A stretch of 64,000 nt of DNA, taken from contig NZ_VATA01000002.1 in NCBI RefSeq assembly GCF_005870025.1, positions 266,024 through 330,023 on the forward strand, written 5' to 3'. Below the pieces are notes generated by a model. That model was not told the DNA's origin. It did no database searches and saw only the letters and a program-made list of their open reading frames with translations. Position numbers and translations under genes: made by a program. Below are positions 18,328 through 27,312 of the stretch, in pieces (position 1 is the stretch's first letter; the number at the start of each line of letters is the position of its first letter). This stretch comes from Poseidonocella sp. HB161398. GTDB lineage: Bacteria; Pseudomonadota; Alphaproteobacteria; Rhodobacterales; Rhodobacteraceae.

Positions 18328-19493
18328 CGGAGGCGCATCCTTTCGGGGTTGAAGACCAGTTCGATCTGACGCCACTGGTCGTATTTGTCCACAGGCAACG
18401 GATAGCCCGAGCGCTGGCATTGCAGGATTGCCCGCCGCGCGACCTCGAATGCCTGTTCGGCGGCCTCCCGGCTGCCTCCGGAATAGTCGCTCATCCGCAG
18501 CGAGGCGGCCACGGGCTTGCCGTCCGGCATCATCTCCATCGCCACGGTCACCGTCACCCGCAGCGCCTCGGTCGAGAGGGCGCCGGTGTTCCAGCACTGC
18601 GACACGGCCACCATGAAGGCGTCGCGCTCCGCGCCGGTGACGGGCGGGCCCGAGCGGGCGGGCGCGGCCGGTTCCGGCGTGGTCTGGGCGCCTGCCAGGG
18701 CCTCGGCGATCGCGTCGGCAATCGGATCCGCCGCCTGCGGCGCGGGTTCCGGCTCCGGTTCGGGAACGGGCTCCGGCTCGGGTTCCGGCACGGGCGCGGG
18801 TTCCGGTTCGGGCGCAGGCTCGGGCTCGGGCTCGGGGGCCGGTGCAGGTGCCGGGGGCTCCGGCTGCGGCTCGGCCTCCTTGACCGGCGCGGGCGGCGGC
18901 GCCCGGCGCTCGGGGCGCGGCGCCGGGCGCGGCGAGGTCGGGGCCACCGGCGTCGGCGTGTCCTCGGTCTCCACCGCCTCGGTCACCATCTGCGGCGAGG
19001 ATTCCTCGGGCGCCTGCGGCTGCTCCTCGGGCACGGGCTCGGGCGGCTGCGGCGAGGGCGTGGCCAGCTCCGGCGGCGCCAGGACCGGCCCCGCGGGCAG
19101 CGGGCTTTCCGGCTGCGGCTCGGGCGAGACGCGCTTGACCGGCGGCGGCGGAGTGGCGGGCAGATCGGGGATCTCGCCGGGCTCGGGCGCGGCATCCTCC
19201 GGGCCGATCTCGGCATTGACCGGCGGCGCGGGCGGCTGCGGCGCGGCGGGCGCGGGCTCCGGGCGCGGCTTCGGCGCCTCGGCGGGAACGGGCTTCGGCG
19301 CGGGCGCCGCGGCGGGCGCCTCCGACGGCAGGTCCGAGGGGCTGACCAGCGACACCTGCACCGCGGCCGGCGCTTCGGTCCGGCGCGAGAAATGCGGCAG
19401 GCCGAAGATCGCCAGCAGGATCATCAGCGCATGGATGATCAGCGACAGGTTCAGCGGGCGGCGCAGGACGGAAAGGCGCGGGACAAGGCGCAC
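18324..19493 (-). CDS. tolA: Cell envelope integrity protein TolA
   Basis: TolA spans the periplasm between TolQ-TolR in the inner membrane and TolB-Pal. The 389 residues have one N-terminal transmembrane helix (about 17-32), a long periplasmic spacer (about 40-283) very rich in Pro, Glu and Ala, and a C-terminal domain III (about 285-389, with C300 and C359) of the TonB/TolA type. Instead of the K/A/E coiled coil of enteric TolA, the spacer has PE/PAP repeats (see 18741-18863). The start is GTG, with GGAG 8 bases upstream inside the tolR end. It overlaps tolB by 4 bp. Confidence 0.92.
   Translation of the reverse strand: MRLVPRLSVLRRPLNLSLIIHALMILLAIFGLPHFSRRTEAPAAVQVSLVSPSDLPSEAPAAAPAPKPVPAEAPKPRPEPAPAAPQPPAPPVNAEIGPEDAAPEPGEIPDLPATPPPPVKRVSPEPQPESPLPAGPVLAPPELATPSPQPPEPVPEEQPQAPEESSPQMVTEAVETEDTPTPVAPTSPRPAPRPERRAPPPAPVKEAEPQPEPPAPAPAPEPEPEPAPEPEPAPVPEPEPEPVPEPEPEPAPQAADPIADAIAEALAGAQTTPEPAAPARSGPPVTGAERDAFMVAVSQCWNTGALSTEALRVTVTVAMEMMPDGKPVAASLRMSDYSGGSREAAEQAFEVARRAILQCQRSGYPLPVDKYDQWRQIELVFNPERMRLR
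18741..18863 (-). repeat. Pro-Glu dipeptide-coding repeat inside tolA
   Basis: TolA residues 211-251 are an almost pure run of PEP, EPEP and APAP units, encoded by degenerate repeats of GGCTCCGGTTCGGG-like sequence on the plus strand. The segment should form a stiff extended polyproline-like rod across the periplasm. It is prone to slippage, so its length may vary between strains. Confidence 0.85.
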
Positions 19494-19498
19494 GGGCG

Positions 19499-19972
19499 CT
19501 ACTCCGCCCCCAGGGTCGGCCCGCCATCCTCGGTCACCAGACCGATCCGGTTGAAGCCGGCCGCGTTCAGCGCGCCCATCACCTGCATCACCTGGCCGTA
19601 GGAAATCCCCTGGTCGGCGCGCAGGAAGAGCTGCCGGTCGGTGCGTTCCTCGGCAATCGCGCTCAGCCGCGGGATCAGCTGGTCGAGGGCGATCTCGCTA
19701 TTCTGGATCGTCACGCTGCCTTCGGAGGTCAGCGTGATGGTCAGCGGCTCCTCCTCGGGCATCGGCAGCGGTTCGGCCGCGGTCTCGGGCAGCTCGACCG
19801 GCACGCCGACCGTCAGGAGCGGCGCGGCCACCATGAACACGATCAGGAGCACCAGCATCACGTCCACGAAGGGGGTGACGTTGATCTCCGACATCGGCAT
19901 CGCGCGGGAATGGGACCGGCGGCGCCGGCTGCCCCGTCCGCCGCTGCCGCCGGAGCTGCGCATCGGGGTCAT
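19499..19972 (-). CDS. tolR: Tol-Pal system proton channel subunit TolR
   Basis: TolR is an ExbD-type inner-membrane protein that, with TolQ, uses the proton gradient to energise TolA. The 157 residues have a basic Ser/Gly/Arg N-terminus, the motif [20 protein letters not shown] with the essential proton-pathway Asp at residue 37, one transmembrane helix (about 37-57) and a periplasmic domain. The ATG at 19972 overlaps the tolQ stop (ATGA); a second ATG three codons later is possible. tolA begins 5 bp after its stop. Confidence 0.94.
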   Translation of the reverse strand: MTPMRSSGGSGGRGSRRRRSHSRAMPMSEINVTPFVDVMLVLLIVFMVAAPLLTVGVPVELPETAAEPLPMPEEEPLTITLTSEGSVTIQNSEIALDQLIPRLSAIAEERTDRQLFLRADQGISYGQVMQVMGALNAAGFNRIGLVTEDGGPTLGAE

Positions 19973-20640
19973 CCGCCGGCGACCTCCCGGCTCAGGAGCG
20001 TCGAGAACTCGTCGGCAAAGGCTTCCCAGCCGGCGATGATCCGCGCGCTGTCGGTGGAGAGCTTGTTGTAGAAGATCACCGCCGGGATGGCCGCGAGCAG
20101 CCCCATGCCGGTCGCCAGCAGCGCCTCGGCGATCCCCGGCGCGACGATGGCGAGGCTGGTATTGCCCTCGGCGGCGATATTCTGGAAGCTCTCCTTGATC
20201 CCCCAGACCGTGCCGAAGAGGCCGATGAAGGGCGCGGTGGAGCCCACGGTCGCCAGGAAGGCCAGCCCGCGGGTCAGCCCGTCGGTCTCGCGGCCGATGG
20301 CGACATCCATCGAGCGGTCGATGCGCGAGGCCACGCCCGGCGCGATCCGCCCGTCCTTGCGGATCGAGCGCTGCCACTCGGCGAAGCCCGCGACGAAGAT
20401 CCGCTCCGGCGCGCTCGAGGGGCGCTCCGAGACCCGGTCATAGAGCTCGTCCAGCGGGTCGCCGGACCAGAACCGGTCCTCGAAGGAAGAGAGCCGCCGC
20501 CGCGCCAGGCGGAAGGCGGCGATTTTCTGGAAGAACACCGTCCAGCCCCAGACCGAGGCGGCCAGGAGGAGAGCCATGACGACCTGCACGGTCGGCGAGG
20601 CGCGCCAGAAGAGCGCCAGTAGCGAAAAGTCGTGATCCAT
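19969..20640 (-). CDS. tolQ: Tol-Pal system subunit TolQ
   Basis: TolQ is the ExbB/MotA-type inner-membrane channel subunit that surrounds TolR. The 223 residues have three transmembrane segments (about 15-35, 123-145 and 165-187), with the conserved VGSTAPFIGLFGTVWGI in the second and GLLAAIPAVIFYN in the third. A cytoplasmic loop lies between the first two. It is the first gene of the tight tolQRAB operon. ybgC, usually just upstream, is separated here by a 567-bp repeat-bearing spacer. Confidence 0.95.
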   Translation of the reverse strand: MDHDFSLLALFWRASPTVQVVMALLLAASVWGWTVFFQKIAAFRLARRRLSSFEDRFWSGDPLDELYDRVSERPSSAPERIFVAGFAEWQRSIRKDGRIAPGVASRIDRSMDVAIGRETDGLTRGLAFLATVGSTAPFIGLFGTVWGIKESFQNIAAEGNTSLAIVAPGIAEALLATGMGLLAAIPAVIFYNKLSTDSARIIAGWEAFADEFSTLLSREVAGG

Positions 20641-20811
20641 TGATCTGCCTGTGTCACGCGGCGGCTTCGGCCGCTCGGAATTTGGACGGGACTCTAGTTC
20701 AAATCAGCAGAAAGGGAAATGACATCGCTGTCAGCCCCGCTTGCGCCGGCTGCAGATCTCGGCGGGAAAGCGCCACCGGCCCCGCCGCGCCCCGCCCCGG
20801 CCCTGCAGACG

Positions 20812-20864
20812 GGCCGGACCGCGACCGCCACGGCCTCCGGGCGCAACAGCAACCGGGTCCGGCC
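20812..20864. repeat. Palindromic repeat, copy A, in the ybgC-tolQ spacer
   Basis: A 53-nt element bounded by a perfect inverted repeat (GGCCGGACC at the left, GGTCCGGCC at the right). The interior holds GCGACCG, then GCCTCCGGGCGCAA, then CAGCAACC. Two diverged copies lie at 20946 and 21151. Transcribed, it would fold into a long hairpin. Confidence 0.8.
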
Positions 20865-20945
20865 ATGCCTCGCCGCCAAGGCGGACACGTCATCCCGCAG
20901 CACACAGCCCTCTGCCGCAGCCAGCCCCGCCCCCGCCAGCAAACA

Positions 20946-20999
20946 GGCCGGACTGCAACCGGCTCGGGCCTCCGGGCACAACGGCAGCTGGGTCCGGCC
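20946..20999. repeat. Palindromic repeat, copy B
   Basis: A 54-nt element with the same termini (GGCCGGACT and GGTCCGGCC) and the same interior order (GCAACCGG, GGGCCTCCGGGCACAA, GGCAGCTGG). It starts 134 bp after copy A. The single terminal change is compatible with a G-U pair. Confidence 0.8.
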
Positions 21000-21150
21000 A
21001 GGTTCTCCGAGACAGGCTGCCACCCGCACCACTTCGACGAATGGACAGGCCCGGACGGCCACGGACCGGCATTGGCTGGAACGCCGGACGCCGCGCCAGC
21101 CTCCACCCCATCCCCGACGGGGCACAGCGCCCCGCTTCGGCAAACGGACT

Positions 21151-21203
21151 GGCCGGACCGCGACCGGCCGGGCCTCAGGGTGCAAGGGCAGCCGGGTCCG
21201 GCC
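21151..21203. repeat. Palindromic repeat, copy C
   Basis: A 53-nt element with perfect GGCCGGACC/GGTCCGGCC ends and interior GCGACCGG, GGGCCTCAGGGTGCAA, GGCAGCCG. It ends 4 bp before the ybgC stop and so could also act as a 3'-end hairpin for ybgC on the minus strand. Confidence 0.8.
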
Positions 21204-21207
21204 CGGC

Positions 21208-21594
21208 TCAGCCGCCGAGCTGGGCGCCGAGCTCCGCGGGCAGGCGCTGCGGGCGGCCGTCGGCGCCCATGCAGGCCAGCTCCGCCTCGGCACGGAACAG
21301 GCAGGTCGCGTCGCGCCAGACCGCCTGGCCGAGCACCAGCCGCGTGCCGGTGATCCGCGCCACCTCGGTCTCCACCCTGAGCAGCTCGCCGAAGCGGGCC
21401 GGCCGCAGGAATTCCGCCGCGATCCGGCGGATCACGAAAACCGTCCCCGCCTCGCGCAGCGCCAGCTGGTCGATCCCGAGCTCGCGCACGAAGGCGCTGC
21501 GGCCGCGCTCGATGAATTTCAGGTAGTTGGCGTGATAGACGATCCCGCCCATGTCGGTGTCCTCGTAGAACACCTCGGTGTCGAAGACATGCAT
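21208..21594 (-). CDS. ybgC: Tol-associated acyl-CoA thioesterase YbgC
   Basis: YbgC is a hotdog-fold thioesterase usually encoded first in the tol-pal cluster and linked to phospholipid metabolism. The 128 residues carry the family signature FYEDTDMGGIVYHANYLKFIERGR with catalytic Asp (in EDTD), then VRELGID and VETEVARITGTRL. I chose the ATG at 21594 (MHVFDTEVFYEDTD); upstream extension overlaps the previous gene. It starts 4 bp after the stop of the gene at 21599, suggesting co-transcription. It is separated from tolQ by the palindromic repeats. Confidence 0.93.
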   Translation of the reverse strand: MHVFDTEVFYEDTDMGGIVYHANYLKFIERGRSAFVRELGIDQLALREAGTVFVIRRIAAEFLRPARFGELLRVETEVARITGTRLVLGQAVWRDATCLFRAEAELACMGADGRPQRLPAELGAQLGG

Positions 21595-21598
21595 CCGC

Positions 21599-22231
21599 TC
21601 AGCCCGCCGCCGCGCGGGCGAAGAGCCGCAGCGCATGGGACGGATCCGCGGCCGCCGCCGGCAGGACCGGGTCATAGGCCGCGCGCAGGATCAGCGCGAT
21701 CTCCGGACGCAGCACCGGCCGCCCGTCCGGCAGCAGCGCCAGCGGGCTCGCTTCGCAGAAGGCCGTGTCCGACCACAGAAGCGCCGCCATCGCCGCCTGC
21801 CCCAGCGCCAGCGTTTCGGCCGGCTGGGCCGACATCGCCGCATCCATCCGCAGGAAGACGAAGCAGGCCCGGATCGCGCCCGCCCCGTCGAAGCGGAAGA
21901 TGCGGTACTGGTTGGCCCCCTCGGCCTCGAGCCGCGCCACCAGATCCGCCAGCCCCGGCACCAGCCGGTCGAGATCGGGCACCGAGAGCAGCTCCGCCCA
22001 GTCGCGGAAAAAGAACGCCATCAAGTTGGCGCCGAGCTCGGGATCGGTCTCGGCCATCTCGATCCCCGCCAGCTGCGCCACCGCCTCGATCGCGCCCTTG
22101 ATCGTCGAGAGAGCGGCATCCTCGACGCCGAACACCACCGGGGCGATCGGCCGCCCCCAGCGCGCGCAGAGGAAGCTGCCGTCGGAACGGGTGAATAGGC
22201 GGGTCACGTCATCGGGCGTCATCGCGGTCAT
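21599..22231 (-). CDS. Conserved hypothetical protein, 210 residues
   Basis: I do not recognise a named domain. The protein is soluble and alpha-helical in appearance, with no signal peptide. Notable segments are RLFTRSDGSFLCARWGRPIAPVV near the N-terminus and NLMAFFFRDWAEL and FDGAGAIRACFVFLRMD in the middle. The start may be the ATG at 22231 or at 22222. It is packed 4 bp before ybgC and 15 bp after the DUF4336 gene, so the three minus-strand genes are probably one transcript. Confidence 0.7.
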   Translation of the reverse strand: MTAMTPDDVTRLFTRSDGSFLCARWGRPIAPVVFGVEDAALSTIKGAIEAVAQLAGIEMAETDPELGANLMAFFFRDWAELLSVPDLDRLVPGLADLVARLEAEGANQYRIFRFDGAGAIRACFVFLRMDAAMSAQPAETLALGQAAMAALLWSDTAFCEASPLALLPDGRPVLRPEIALILRAAYDPVLPAAAADPSHALRLFARAAAG

Positions 22232-22246
22232 GGCCGGGCTTCTGCG

Positions 22247-23011
22247 TCAGCGCGGCGCCGGATGCAAGGGGCGCGCCCCGGTCCAGGCCAGCGCCCGGGC
22301 CAGCCGCGCGGGCGCGTCCTCCTCGATGATGCGCCCGTGCGAGATCACGATCCGCTCCACCGGCCAGGCCAGCATCGCCTCGGCCACCGGCCGCGCCTGG
22401 CGCCGCTTCGGCAGGAAGGTCAGCCGCACGTCGCGCGGGGTGCTGCCATGGGGATGGACCACGCCCCCGGCCCGCATCAGGAGCCGCAGCAGCGGGCTGC
22501 GGACCCGCTCCGGCTCGAAATTCTCGATCAGGTCGGTCAGCACCGCCGTGGCCGAGGGGTGGTGGAACAGCACCGCCTCGGTCATGAAGCTGCCGGGGAC
22601 AAGCGCCAGCTCCACCTCCCCCGCCCAGGCCCCGGGCGCCGCGCCGAGGATGCGGCCGATCCGGAAGCCGCCTTTCTCCTGCGCGGTTTCCACGCCCGGC
22701 GCGGCAAGCGTCTCCGCCTGCGGAAAGGCCGCCTGCCAGGCCGCCAGATGCACCCAGTGGAGCCGGTTCGGCGCGACAATCCAGGCCGGATCGCCAAGCG
22801 CCGCCACCTCGGCCAGAAGCCCGGGCGCAGGCTCCACCGGAGAATGCAGGATCAGGCGGCGGCCGAGCCGGATCACCGTCATCCGCGTGGTGAAGGGCAG
22901 CGAGCCCGGCCCGTAGCGCATCGCGACCTCGGGCCCGTCGGCGATCCACAGCTCGGGCCCGAGCGGCTTCAGCGTTCCCAGCGGATCGTAGGGGATCAGG
23001 CGGTCCGGCAT
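22247..23011 (-). CDS. DUF4336 domain protein (metallo-beta-lactamase-like fold)
   Basis: The 254-residue protein matches the DUF4336 pattern: an N-terminal PYDPLGTLKPLGPELWIADGPEV, then FTTRMTVIRL and LILHSPVEP, WIVAPNRLHWVHLAAW, and a late RIVISHGRII. The family resembles metallo-hydrolases, but the classical HxHxDH metal site is replaced by NRLHWVH, so activity is uncertain. I chose the ATG at 23011, with GAGGAG about 10 bases upstream; a TTG nine bases earlier would sit too close to it. Confidence 0.78.
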   Translation of the reverse strand: MPDRLIPYDPLGTLKPLGPELWIADGPEVAMRYGPGSLPFTTRMTVIRLGRRLILHSPVEPAPGLLAEVAALGDPAWIVAPNRLHWVHLAAWQAAFPQAETLAAPGVETAQEKGGFRIGRILGAAPGAWAGEVELALVPGSFMTEAVLFHHPSATAVLTDLIENFEPERVRSPLLRLLMRAGGVVHPHGSTPRDVRLTFLPKRRQARPVAEAMLAWPVERIVISHGRIIEEDAPARLARALAWTGARPLHPAPR

Positions 23012-23154
23012 CTCGGGCAAGCTCCTCTTTGCCAGGCAGTTACCAAGCCGGCACGCAGCCGCCCGCCGGCAGGGCCGCTTTTACCCTTTGCCAAGACCTC
23101 TGGGCAAGAAAGGCGCAAGCGCCCGTCAATTTGCCCCATCAGAGGAGCCGAGCC

Positions 23155-23529
23155 ATGATCCAGATGCGCCTGCCCGGGCCGGGCCCCGCCGGTCCCGATC
23201 TGCGCCCCGACCCCGATGCGGCGCCGGAGGCGCTGGCCCGCGCGCTGATGGCCGAACGCACCAGCCTGGAACGCCGCCGTTCGGAGCAGTGGCTGGCCCG
23301 CGACCTGGTGGAAAGCATCGCGGTCCGCGTGGCCGAGCTCGGCCGCGAGCTCGCGGCCGCCCCGCCCGCCCGGCATCCGGTGCTCAGGCGCAATCTCGAC
23401 ACGCTGCGCGACGAGCAGCGGCGCCATTCCGACCGCTATGCCGCGCTCTGCGAGAGCTGGCCCGCCTTCCGCAGCCGCCAGGAGCTGCGCATCGCCGAGC
23501 TCGAGGACCGGCTGCAGCACGCGGGCTGA
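23155..23529 (+). CDS. Hypothetical coiled-coil protein, 124 residues
   Basis: I do not recognise a family. After a Pro/Gly-rich N-terminus, residues 25-124 are charged and helical (ERTSLERRRSEQWLARDLV, then NLDTLRDEQRRHSDRYAAL and RIAELEDRL), a likely coiled coil. The ATG at 23155 follows AGAGGAG. It is the only plus-strand gene in this part and ends 3 bp before the convergent ruvB stop. Confidence 0.6.
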   Translation: MIQMRLPGPGPAGPDLRPDPDAAPEALARALMAERTSLERRRSEQWLARDLVESIAVRVAELGRELAAAPPARHPVLRRNLDTLRDEQRRHSDRYAALCESWPAFRSRQELRIAELEDRLQHAG

Positions 23530-23532
23530 GGG

Positions 23533-24555
23533 CTATTCGAAAAGGCTGCCCTGATCCGGCGGCCGCGGCGCGGCAAGCCCCAGATGCTCCCAGGCGGCCC
23601 GTGCCAGCATCCGCCCGCGCGGCGTGCGCTGGATCATCCCCTGCTGCAGCAGGAAGGGCTCGATCACCTCCTCGAGCGCGTCACGGCTTTCCGACAGCGC
23701 CGCGGCGATCGTGTCGATCCCCACCGGCCCGCCGCCATAGGCCTCGGCCAGGAGCAGCAGGTAGCGCCGGTCGGCGGTGTCGAGCCCGAGCTGGTCGACG
23801 CCCAGCCGGGTCAGCGCGCCGTCTGCCAGCTGCCGCGTGATCCGACCGTCGCCCTCGACCAGCGCGAAATCGACCACCCGTCGCAGGAGCCGCCCGGCGA
23901 TCCGGGGCGTGCCGCGGGCGCGCCGCGCGATCTCCACCGCGCCATCCGGCTCGCAGGGCACTTTCAGCAGGCGCGCGCCGCGGCTGACGATCAGCGTCAG
24001 CTCATCGACCGTGTAGAACTGCAGCCGCACCGGAATGCCGAACCGGTCGCGCAACGGCGTGGTCAGCAGGCCCAGCCGCGTCGTGGCGCCGATCAGGGTG
24101 AAGGGCTGCAGCTCGATCCGCACGGTCCGCGCGGCCGGGCCCTCGCCGATGACGAGATCGAGCTCGAAATCCTCCATCGCCGGATAGAGCACCTCCTCCA
24201 CCGCCGGGTTCAGCCGGTGGATCTCGTCGATGAAAAGAACGTCGCGCGCCTCGAGATTGGTCAGGATCGCCGCGAGGTCGCCGGCCTTGGCCAGCACGGG
24301 CCCCGAGGTCATGCGGAAGCCGACGCCAAGCTCGTTCGAGACGATCTGCGCCAGGGTGGTCTTGCCGAGGCCCGGAGGACCGTGGAACAGCGTGTGGTCC
24401 ATCGCCTCGGCGCGCTGCCGGGCGGAGGCGATGAAGACGGCGAGGTTCCGCCGCGCCTCCGCCTGGCCGATGAACGCCTCGAGCTGCCGCGGCCTGAGCG
24501 CCCGGTCGCGGTCCTCGGGCTGCTCCTCGGGCACGAGATTGGGATCGCGCTCCAT
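23533..24555 (-). CDS. ruvB: Holliday junction branch migration ATPase RuvB
   Basis: RuvB hexamers pump DNA through RuvA-bound Holliday junctions. The 340 residues carry Walker [11 protein letters not shown] (K65), Walker [10 protein letters not shown], sensor 1 IGATTR, the arginine-finger region LRDRFG and a C-terminal winged helix ([18 protein letters not shown]). The ATG at 24555 is preferred; a GTG one codon earlier is the alternative. It follows ruvA after 46 bp. Confidence 0.97.
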   Translation of the reverse strand: MERDPNLVPEEQPEDRDRALRPRQLEAFIGQAEARRNLAVFIASARQRAEAMDHTLFHGPPGLGKTTLAQIVSNELGVGFRMTSGPVLAKAGDLAAILTNLEARDVLFIDEIHRLNPAVEEVLYPAMEDFELDLVIGEGPAARTVRIELQPFTLIGATTRLGLLTTPLRDRFGIPVRLQFYTVDELTLIVSRGARLLKVPCEPDGAVEIARRARGTPRIAGRLLRRVVDFALVEGDGRITRQLADGALTRLGVDQLGLDTADRRYLLLLAEAYGGGPVGIDTIAAALSESRDALEEVIEPFLLQQGMIQRTPRGRMLARAAWEHLGLAAPRPPDQGSLFE

Positions 24556-24601
24556 CACCGGCGCTCCCGCACCGGCGCGGCGCCTGCTGGCTTGGCCATG
24601 C

Positions 24602-25279
24602 TCATCCCTTCGGCATCAGCGACTTGAGCCCGGCACGGATCAGATGGGCAGTGTCGGCGCCGGGGGTGTCCTGCGCTGCGCCCGCCACGGCGGTCGCGGC
24701 CTCGGTCATCGAATAGCCCAGATTGACCAGCGCCGAAATCGCGTCGGATTGCGAGTTGTCGGGCGCGGCCACCGGCGGCAGCGGCTCGATCACCTCCGCC
24801 GCGGCGGCCTGCGGACGCGGCGCGGGCCCGGGCTCCATCGCCGGCGCCGCCGCGATCGGCGTGGCCATCGCCAGCACCATCGCCGCCTTGTCCTTCAGCT
24901 CCATCACGATGCGCTGCGCCAGCTTCGGGCCGACGCCCTGCGCCTGGCGGATCGCATTGGCGTCGCCCAGCGTGATCGCCCGGCCGGCGCCCTCGGGGCC
25001 GAGCGAGGACAGGATCGCCAGCGCCGCCTTGGCCCCCACCCCCTGCACGGTGCACAGGAGCCGGTACCATTCCTTCTCCGCCAGCGTGCGGAAGCCGAAG
25101 AGCTGCAGCAGATCCTCGCGCACCAGCATGTCGGTATAGAGCGACACCATCTCGCCCGGCGCGGGCAGCCCCGCCAGCGTCCGCTCCGCGCAGTAGACCA
25201 GGTAGCCCACCCCGCGCACGTCGATCATCACATGGTCCGAGGCGCGGTAGACCAGCTGTCCCGAAAGCCGCCCGATCAT
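24602..25279 (-). CDS. ruvA: Holliday junction-binding protein RuvA
   Basis: RuvA binds four-way junctions and loads RuvB. The 225 residues have the N-terminal OB domain ([27 protein letters not shown] start), two helix-hairpin-helix motifs ([16 protein letters not shown] and [16 protein letters not shown]), a Pro/Ala-rich linker and the C-terminal RuvB-binding domain ([12 protein letters not shown]). The start overlaps the ruvC stop by 4 bp (ATGA), so translation is coupled. Confidence 0.97.
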   Translation of the reverse strand: MIGRLSGQLVYRASDHVMIDVRGVGYLVYCAERTLAGLPAPGEMVSLYTDMLVREDLLQLFGFRTLAEKEWYRLLCTVQGVGAKAALAILSSLGPEGAGRAITLGDANAIRQAQGVGPKLAQRIVMELKDKAAMVLAMATPIAAAPAMEPGPAPRPQAAAAEVIEPLPPVAAPDNSQSDAISALVNLGYSMTEAATAVAGAAQDTPGADTAHLIRAGLKSLMPKG

Positions 25280-25782
25280 CCCTTCGCCCTCAGGATCGCC
25301 GCGTTCAGCCTGTGGTTCGCCTGGCTGTGCCGCAGATGGCACAGCGCAATGGCCAGCGCGTCGGTCGCGTCGGCATTGGCCAGGGTCACCCCCGGGAATT
25401 GCAGCCGGATCATGTGCTCCACCTGGTGCTTCTCCGCATGTCCCACGCCCACCACGGCCTTCTTGACCGCATTCGGAGCATACTCGCCGACATCGAGCCC
25501 CGCCAGCGCCGGAACCAGCATCGCCACCCCGCGCGCCTGGCCGAGCTTCAGCGTGCCGGCCGCGTCCTTGTTGACGAAGGTCGACTCCACCGCCGCCCCG
25601 TCCGGGGCGAAGCGGGCGACCACGTCGGTCAGCTCGTGATAGAGCCGCGCCAGCCGCACGCCCAAGGGGCCGTCGCCCGAGCGCAGCACGCCATTGCCGA
25701 TATGCTTCAGGCGCGAGCCATGCGACTCGATCACGCCCCAGCCGAGCCTCTGCAGGCCCGGATCGATGCCGATGATGCGCAT
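25276..25782 (-). CDS. ruvC: Holliday junction resolvase RuvC
   Basis: RuvC cuts junctions symmetrically. The 168 residues keep all four catalytic acidic residues at the positions known from Escherichia coli: D7 ([12 protein letters not shown]), E66 ([10 protein letters not shown]), D138 and D141 ([14 protein letters not shown]). The ATG at 25782 matches the family start; upstream in-frame sequence to 25887 is not conserved in character. It is the first gene of ruvCAB. Confidence 0.97.
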   Translation of the reverse strand: MRIIGIDPGLQRLGWGVIESHGSRLKHIGNGVLRSGDGPLGVRLARLYHELTDVVARFAPDGAAVESTFVNKDAAGTLKLGQARGVAMLVPALAGLDVGEYAPNAVKKAVVGVGHAEKHQVEHMIRLQFPGVTLANADATDALAIALCHLRHSQANHRLNAAILRAKG

Positions 25783-25943
25783 GGCCTGCCCGCCCTGCCG
25801 TTCTTGTTGATGCCGTTTTGCAACGGCTAGCACGAAAGAGGAACATCCGACAATGGCTTTTCCGGAGCCGCCATCCGGGCGTGGCACGAAAACGTCGCCG
25901 CATCGCCTGAATGCGACATTGGTCGGCGGATTTTTACCTATCC

Positions 25944-25971
25944 TTCACAATGCCTTAAGGGAAAATAATCC
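25944..25971 (+). promoter_or_regulatory. Possible sigma-70 promoter for the DUF1127 gene
   Basis: TTCACA (25944-25949) and TAATCC (25966-25971) are separated by 16 bp in an AT-richer patch of the 320-bp gap between ruvC and the DUF1127 gene. A start of transcription near 25978 would give a leader of about 125 nt. The rest of the gap shows nothing I can name. Confidence 0.4.
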
Positions 25972-26102
25972 ATGCCGCATGTGCAATACTGATATGTCCA
26001 TACGCAGCTTGCCCCGGCCCGCCGGCGCGCCTATCTGCCGCCTCAAGCGGTCGACGAACCGTCCCTTTACACCGACGCACGTCAAGACAAGGAACCTGCA
26101 AG

Positions 26103-26309
26103 ATGGCAGTCCTCACCACCAACATGCTGCAGAGCAAGCCCGAAATCAGCCTCGCCTCGCTGCTGCGCGGCCGCATCGACGCATGGCACGCCTGGCGGGC
26201 CGCCGAGAAGGCCCGGGCCGAGCTCTTCGCGCTCGACGACCGCGAGCTGAACGACCTCGGCATCTCGCGCTACGACATCCGCCACATGACCTTCCCCCGC
26301 GCCAAGTGA
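26103..26309 (+). CDS. DUF1127 small protein
   Basis: The 68-residue protein ends with the DUF1127 (YjiS-like) pattern: an Arg-rich helix (RGRIDAWHAWRAAEKARAEL) followed by LFALDDRELNDLGISRYDIRHM. In alphaproteobacteria such proteins have been linked to RNA binding, stress response and phosphate or carbon metabolism. AAGGAA precedes the ATG. A hairpin terminator follows, so it is a single-gene unit with a long leader. A second member lies at 47209. Confidence 0.88.
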   Translation: MAVLTTNMLQSKPEISLASLLRGRIDAWHAWRAAEKARAELFALDDRELNDLGISRYDIRHMTFPRAK

Positions 26310-26354
26310 TCTCCGCGCGGGGCCCCGCTCCGCGGCGCATGGCAGGAAATGCGA

Positions 26355-26381
26355 AAGCCCCGGTCCGATGGACCGGGGCTT
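26355..26381. terminator. Bidirectional terminator
   Basis: A perfect 12-bp stem (AAGCCCCGGTCC/GGACCGGGGCTT) with loop GAT lies between the convergent DUF1127 gene and prmA. It is followed by CTTC on the plus strand and TTTCGC on the minus strand. Confidence 0.75.
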
Positions 26382-26410
26382 CTTCACATCTGCAGCAATT
26401 CGGGCGCCGG

Positions 26411-27277
26411 TCAGGCGCTGCGGACCAGCGTCAGGGTGGTCCAGTCGCCGATGACCAGCCTGTCGTCGAGCGCGAAGCCCGCCGCCTCGTAGGCCGCCTG
26501 CACCTCGTCCGCCTGCTCGTTGAGGATGCCCGAGAGGATCACCGCGCCGCCGGCCTCCGCCGCCTTCGCCATGTCGGGCGCCAGGTCGATCAGCGGTCCC
26601 TTGAGGATATTCGCGAAGATCAGCCGGAACGGCCCGGCCAGCTCGGGATGGCCGAAGCCCGTCGCCTCGACCGCGCGGATGCGGCCCGCCAGCCCGTTGG
26701 CTTCGGCATTCGCCTCGGCCACCTCGACCGCCACCGGATCGATATCGCCCGCGACCGGCACGATGTCCCAGACCTTCGCCGCCGCCATCGCCAGAACCGC
26801 CGTGCCGCAGCCGACATCCGCCACCGGCCCCGGCTGCAGCCCGTTCGACAAGAGGCGGTCGAAGGCGACCAGGCAGCCCTGGGTGGTGCCGTGATGGCCG
26901 GTGCCGAAGGCCATCGCCGCCTCGATCAGCAGCGAGACCTTCTCCGCCGGAACCGTGTCGGCGTCATGGCTGCCATAGAGCCAGAACCGCCCGGCCTCGA
27001 CCGGCGCCAGCTCGCGGCGCACCTTGGCGACCCAGTCGGTCTCGGGCAGCTCGGAGACGGTGAAGGGCTTGGCGCCATGCGCCGCGGCCAGGAGCGCCAG
27101 CGCCACCGCGTCGGGCTCCTCGGTGAAATAGGCGCCGATTTCCCAGAGCCCCGAGCCGTCCTCCAGCTCGAACGCGCCAACGCCATAGGGCTCGGGATCG
27201 AGATCCTCCAGCAGTTCGGCAAGGGCTTCGGCCTTGCCGCGCTCGGCAAGGGTGGTCAGGGCGGTCCAGGTCGGCAT
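26411..27277 (-). CDS. prmA: Ribosomal protein L11 methyltransferase PrmA
   Basis: PrmA transfers methyl groups from S-adenosylmethionine to ribosomal protein L11. The 288 residues comprise an N-terminal substrate-recognition domain (TALTTLAERGKAEALAELL), a linker with MAFGTGHHGTTQGCL, the SAM-binding motif I VADVGCGTAVLAMAAAK, and FANILKGPLIDLAP, the Asn-Pro-Leu-like motif of the active site. It is transcribed toward the bidirectional terminator. Confidence 0.94.
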   Translation of the reverse strand: MPTWTALTTLAERGKAEALAELLEDLDPEPYGVGAFELEDGSGLWEIGAYFTEEPDAVALALLAAAHGAKPFTVSELPETDWVAKVRRELAPVEAGRFWLYGSHDADTVPAEKVSLLIEAAMAFGTGHHGTTQGCLVAFDRLLSNGLQPGPVADVGCGTAVLAMAAAKVWDIVPVAGDIDPVAVEVAEANAEANGLAGRIRAVEATGFGHPELAGPFRLIFANILKGPLIDLAPDMAKAAEAGGAVILSGILNEQADEVQAAYEAAGFALDDRLVIGDWTTLTLVRSA

Positions 27278-27312
27278 GGCATCCTCGGCGCTGCGGCAGG
27301 TGAGCCCCGGCC

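Noticed and set aside
26310..26410. CcsR-type small RNAs after the DUF1127 gene, as near ccaF1 in Rhodobacter sphaeroides
   Set aside because: Only one terminator hairpin is present, and no CCUCCUCCC-loop hairpins can be found.
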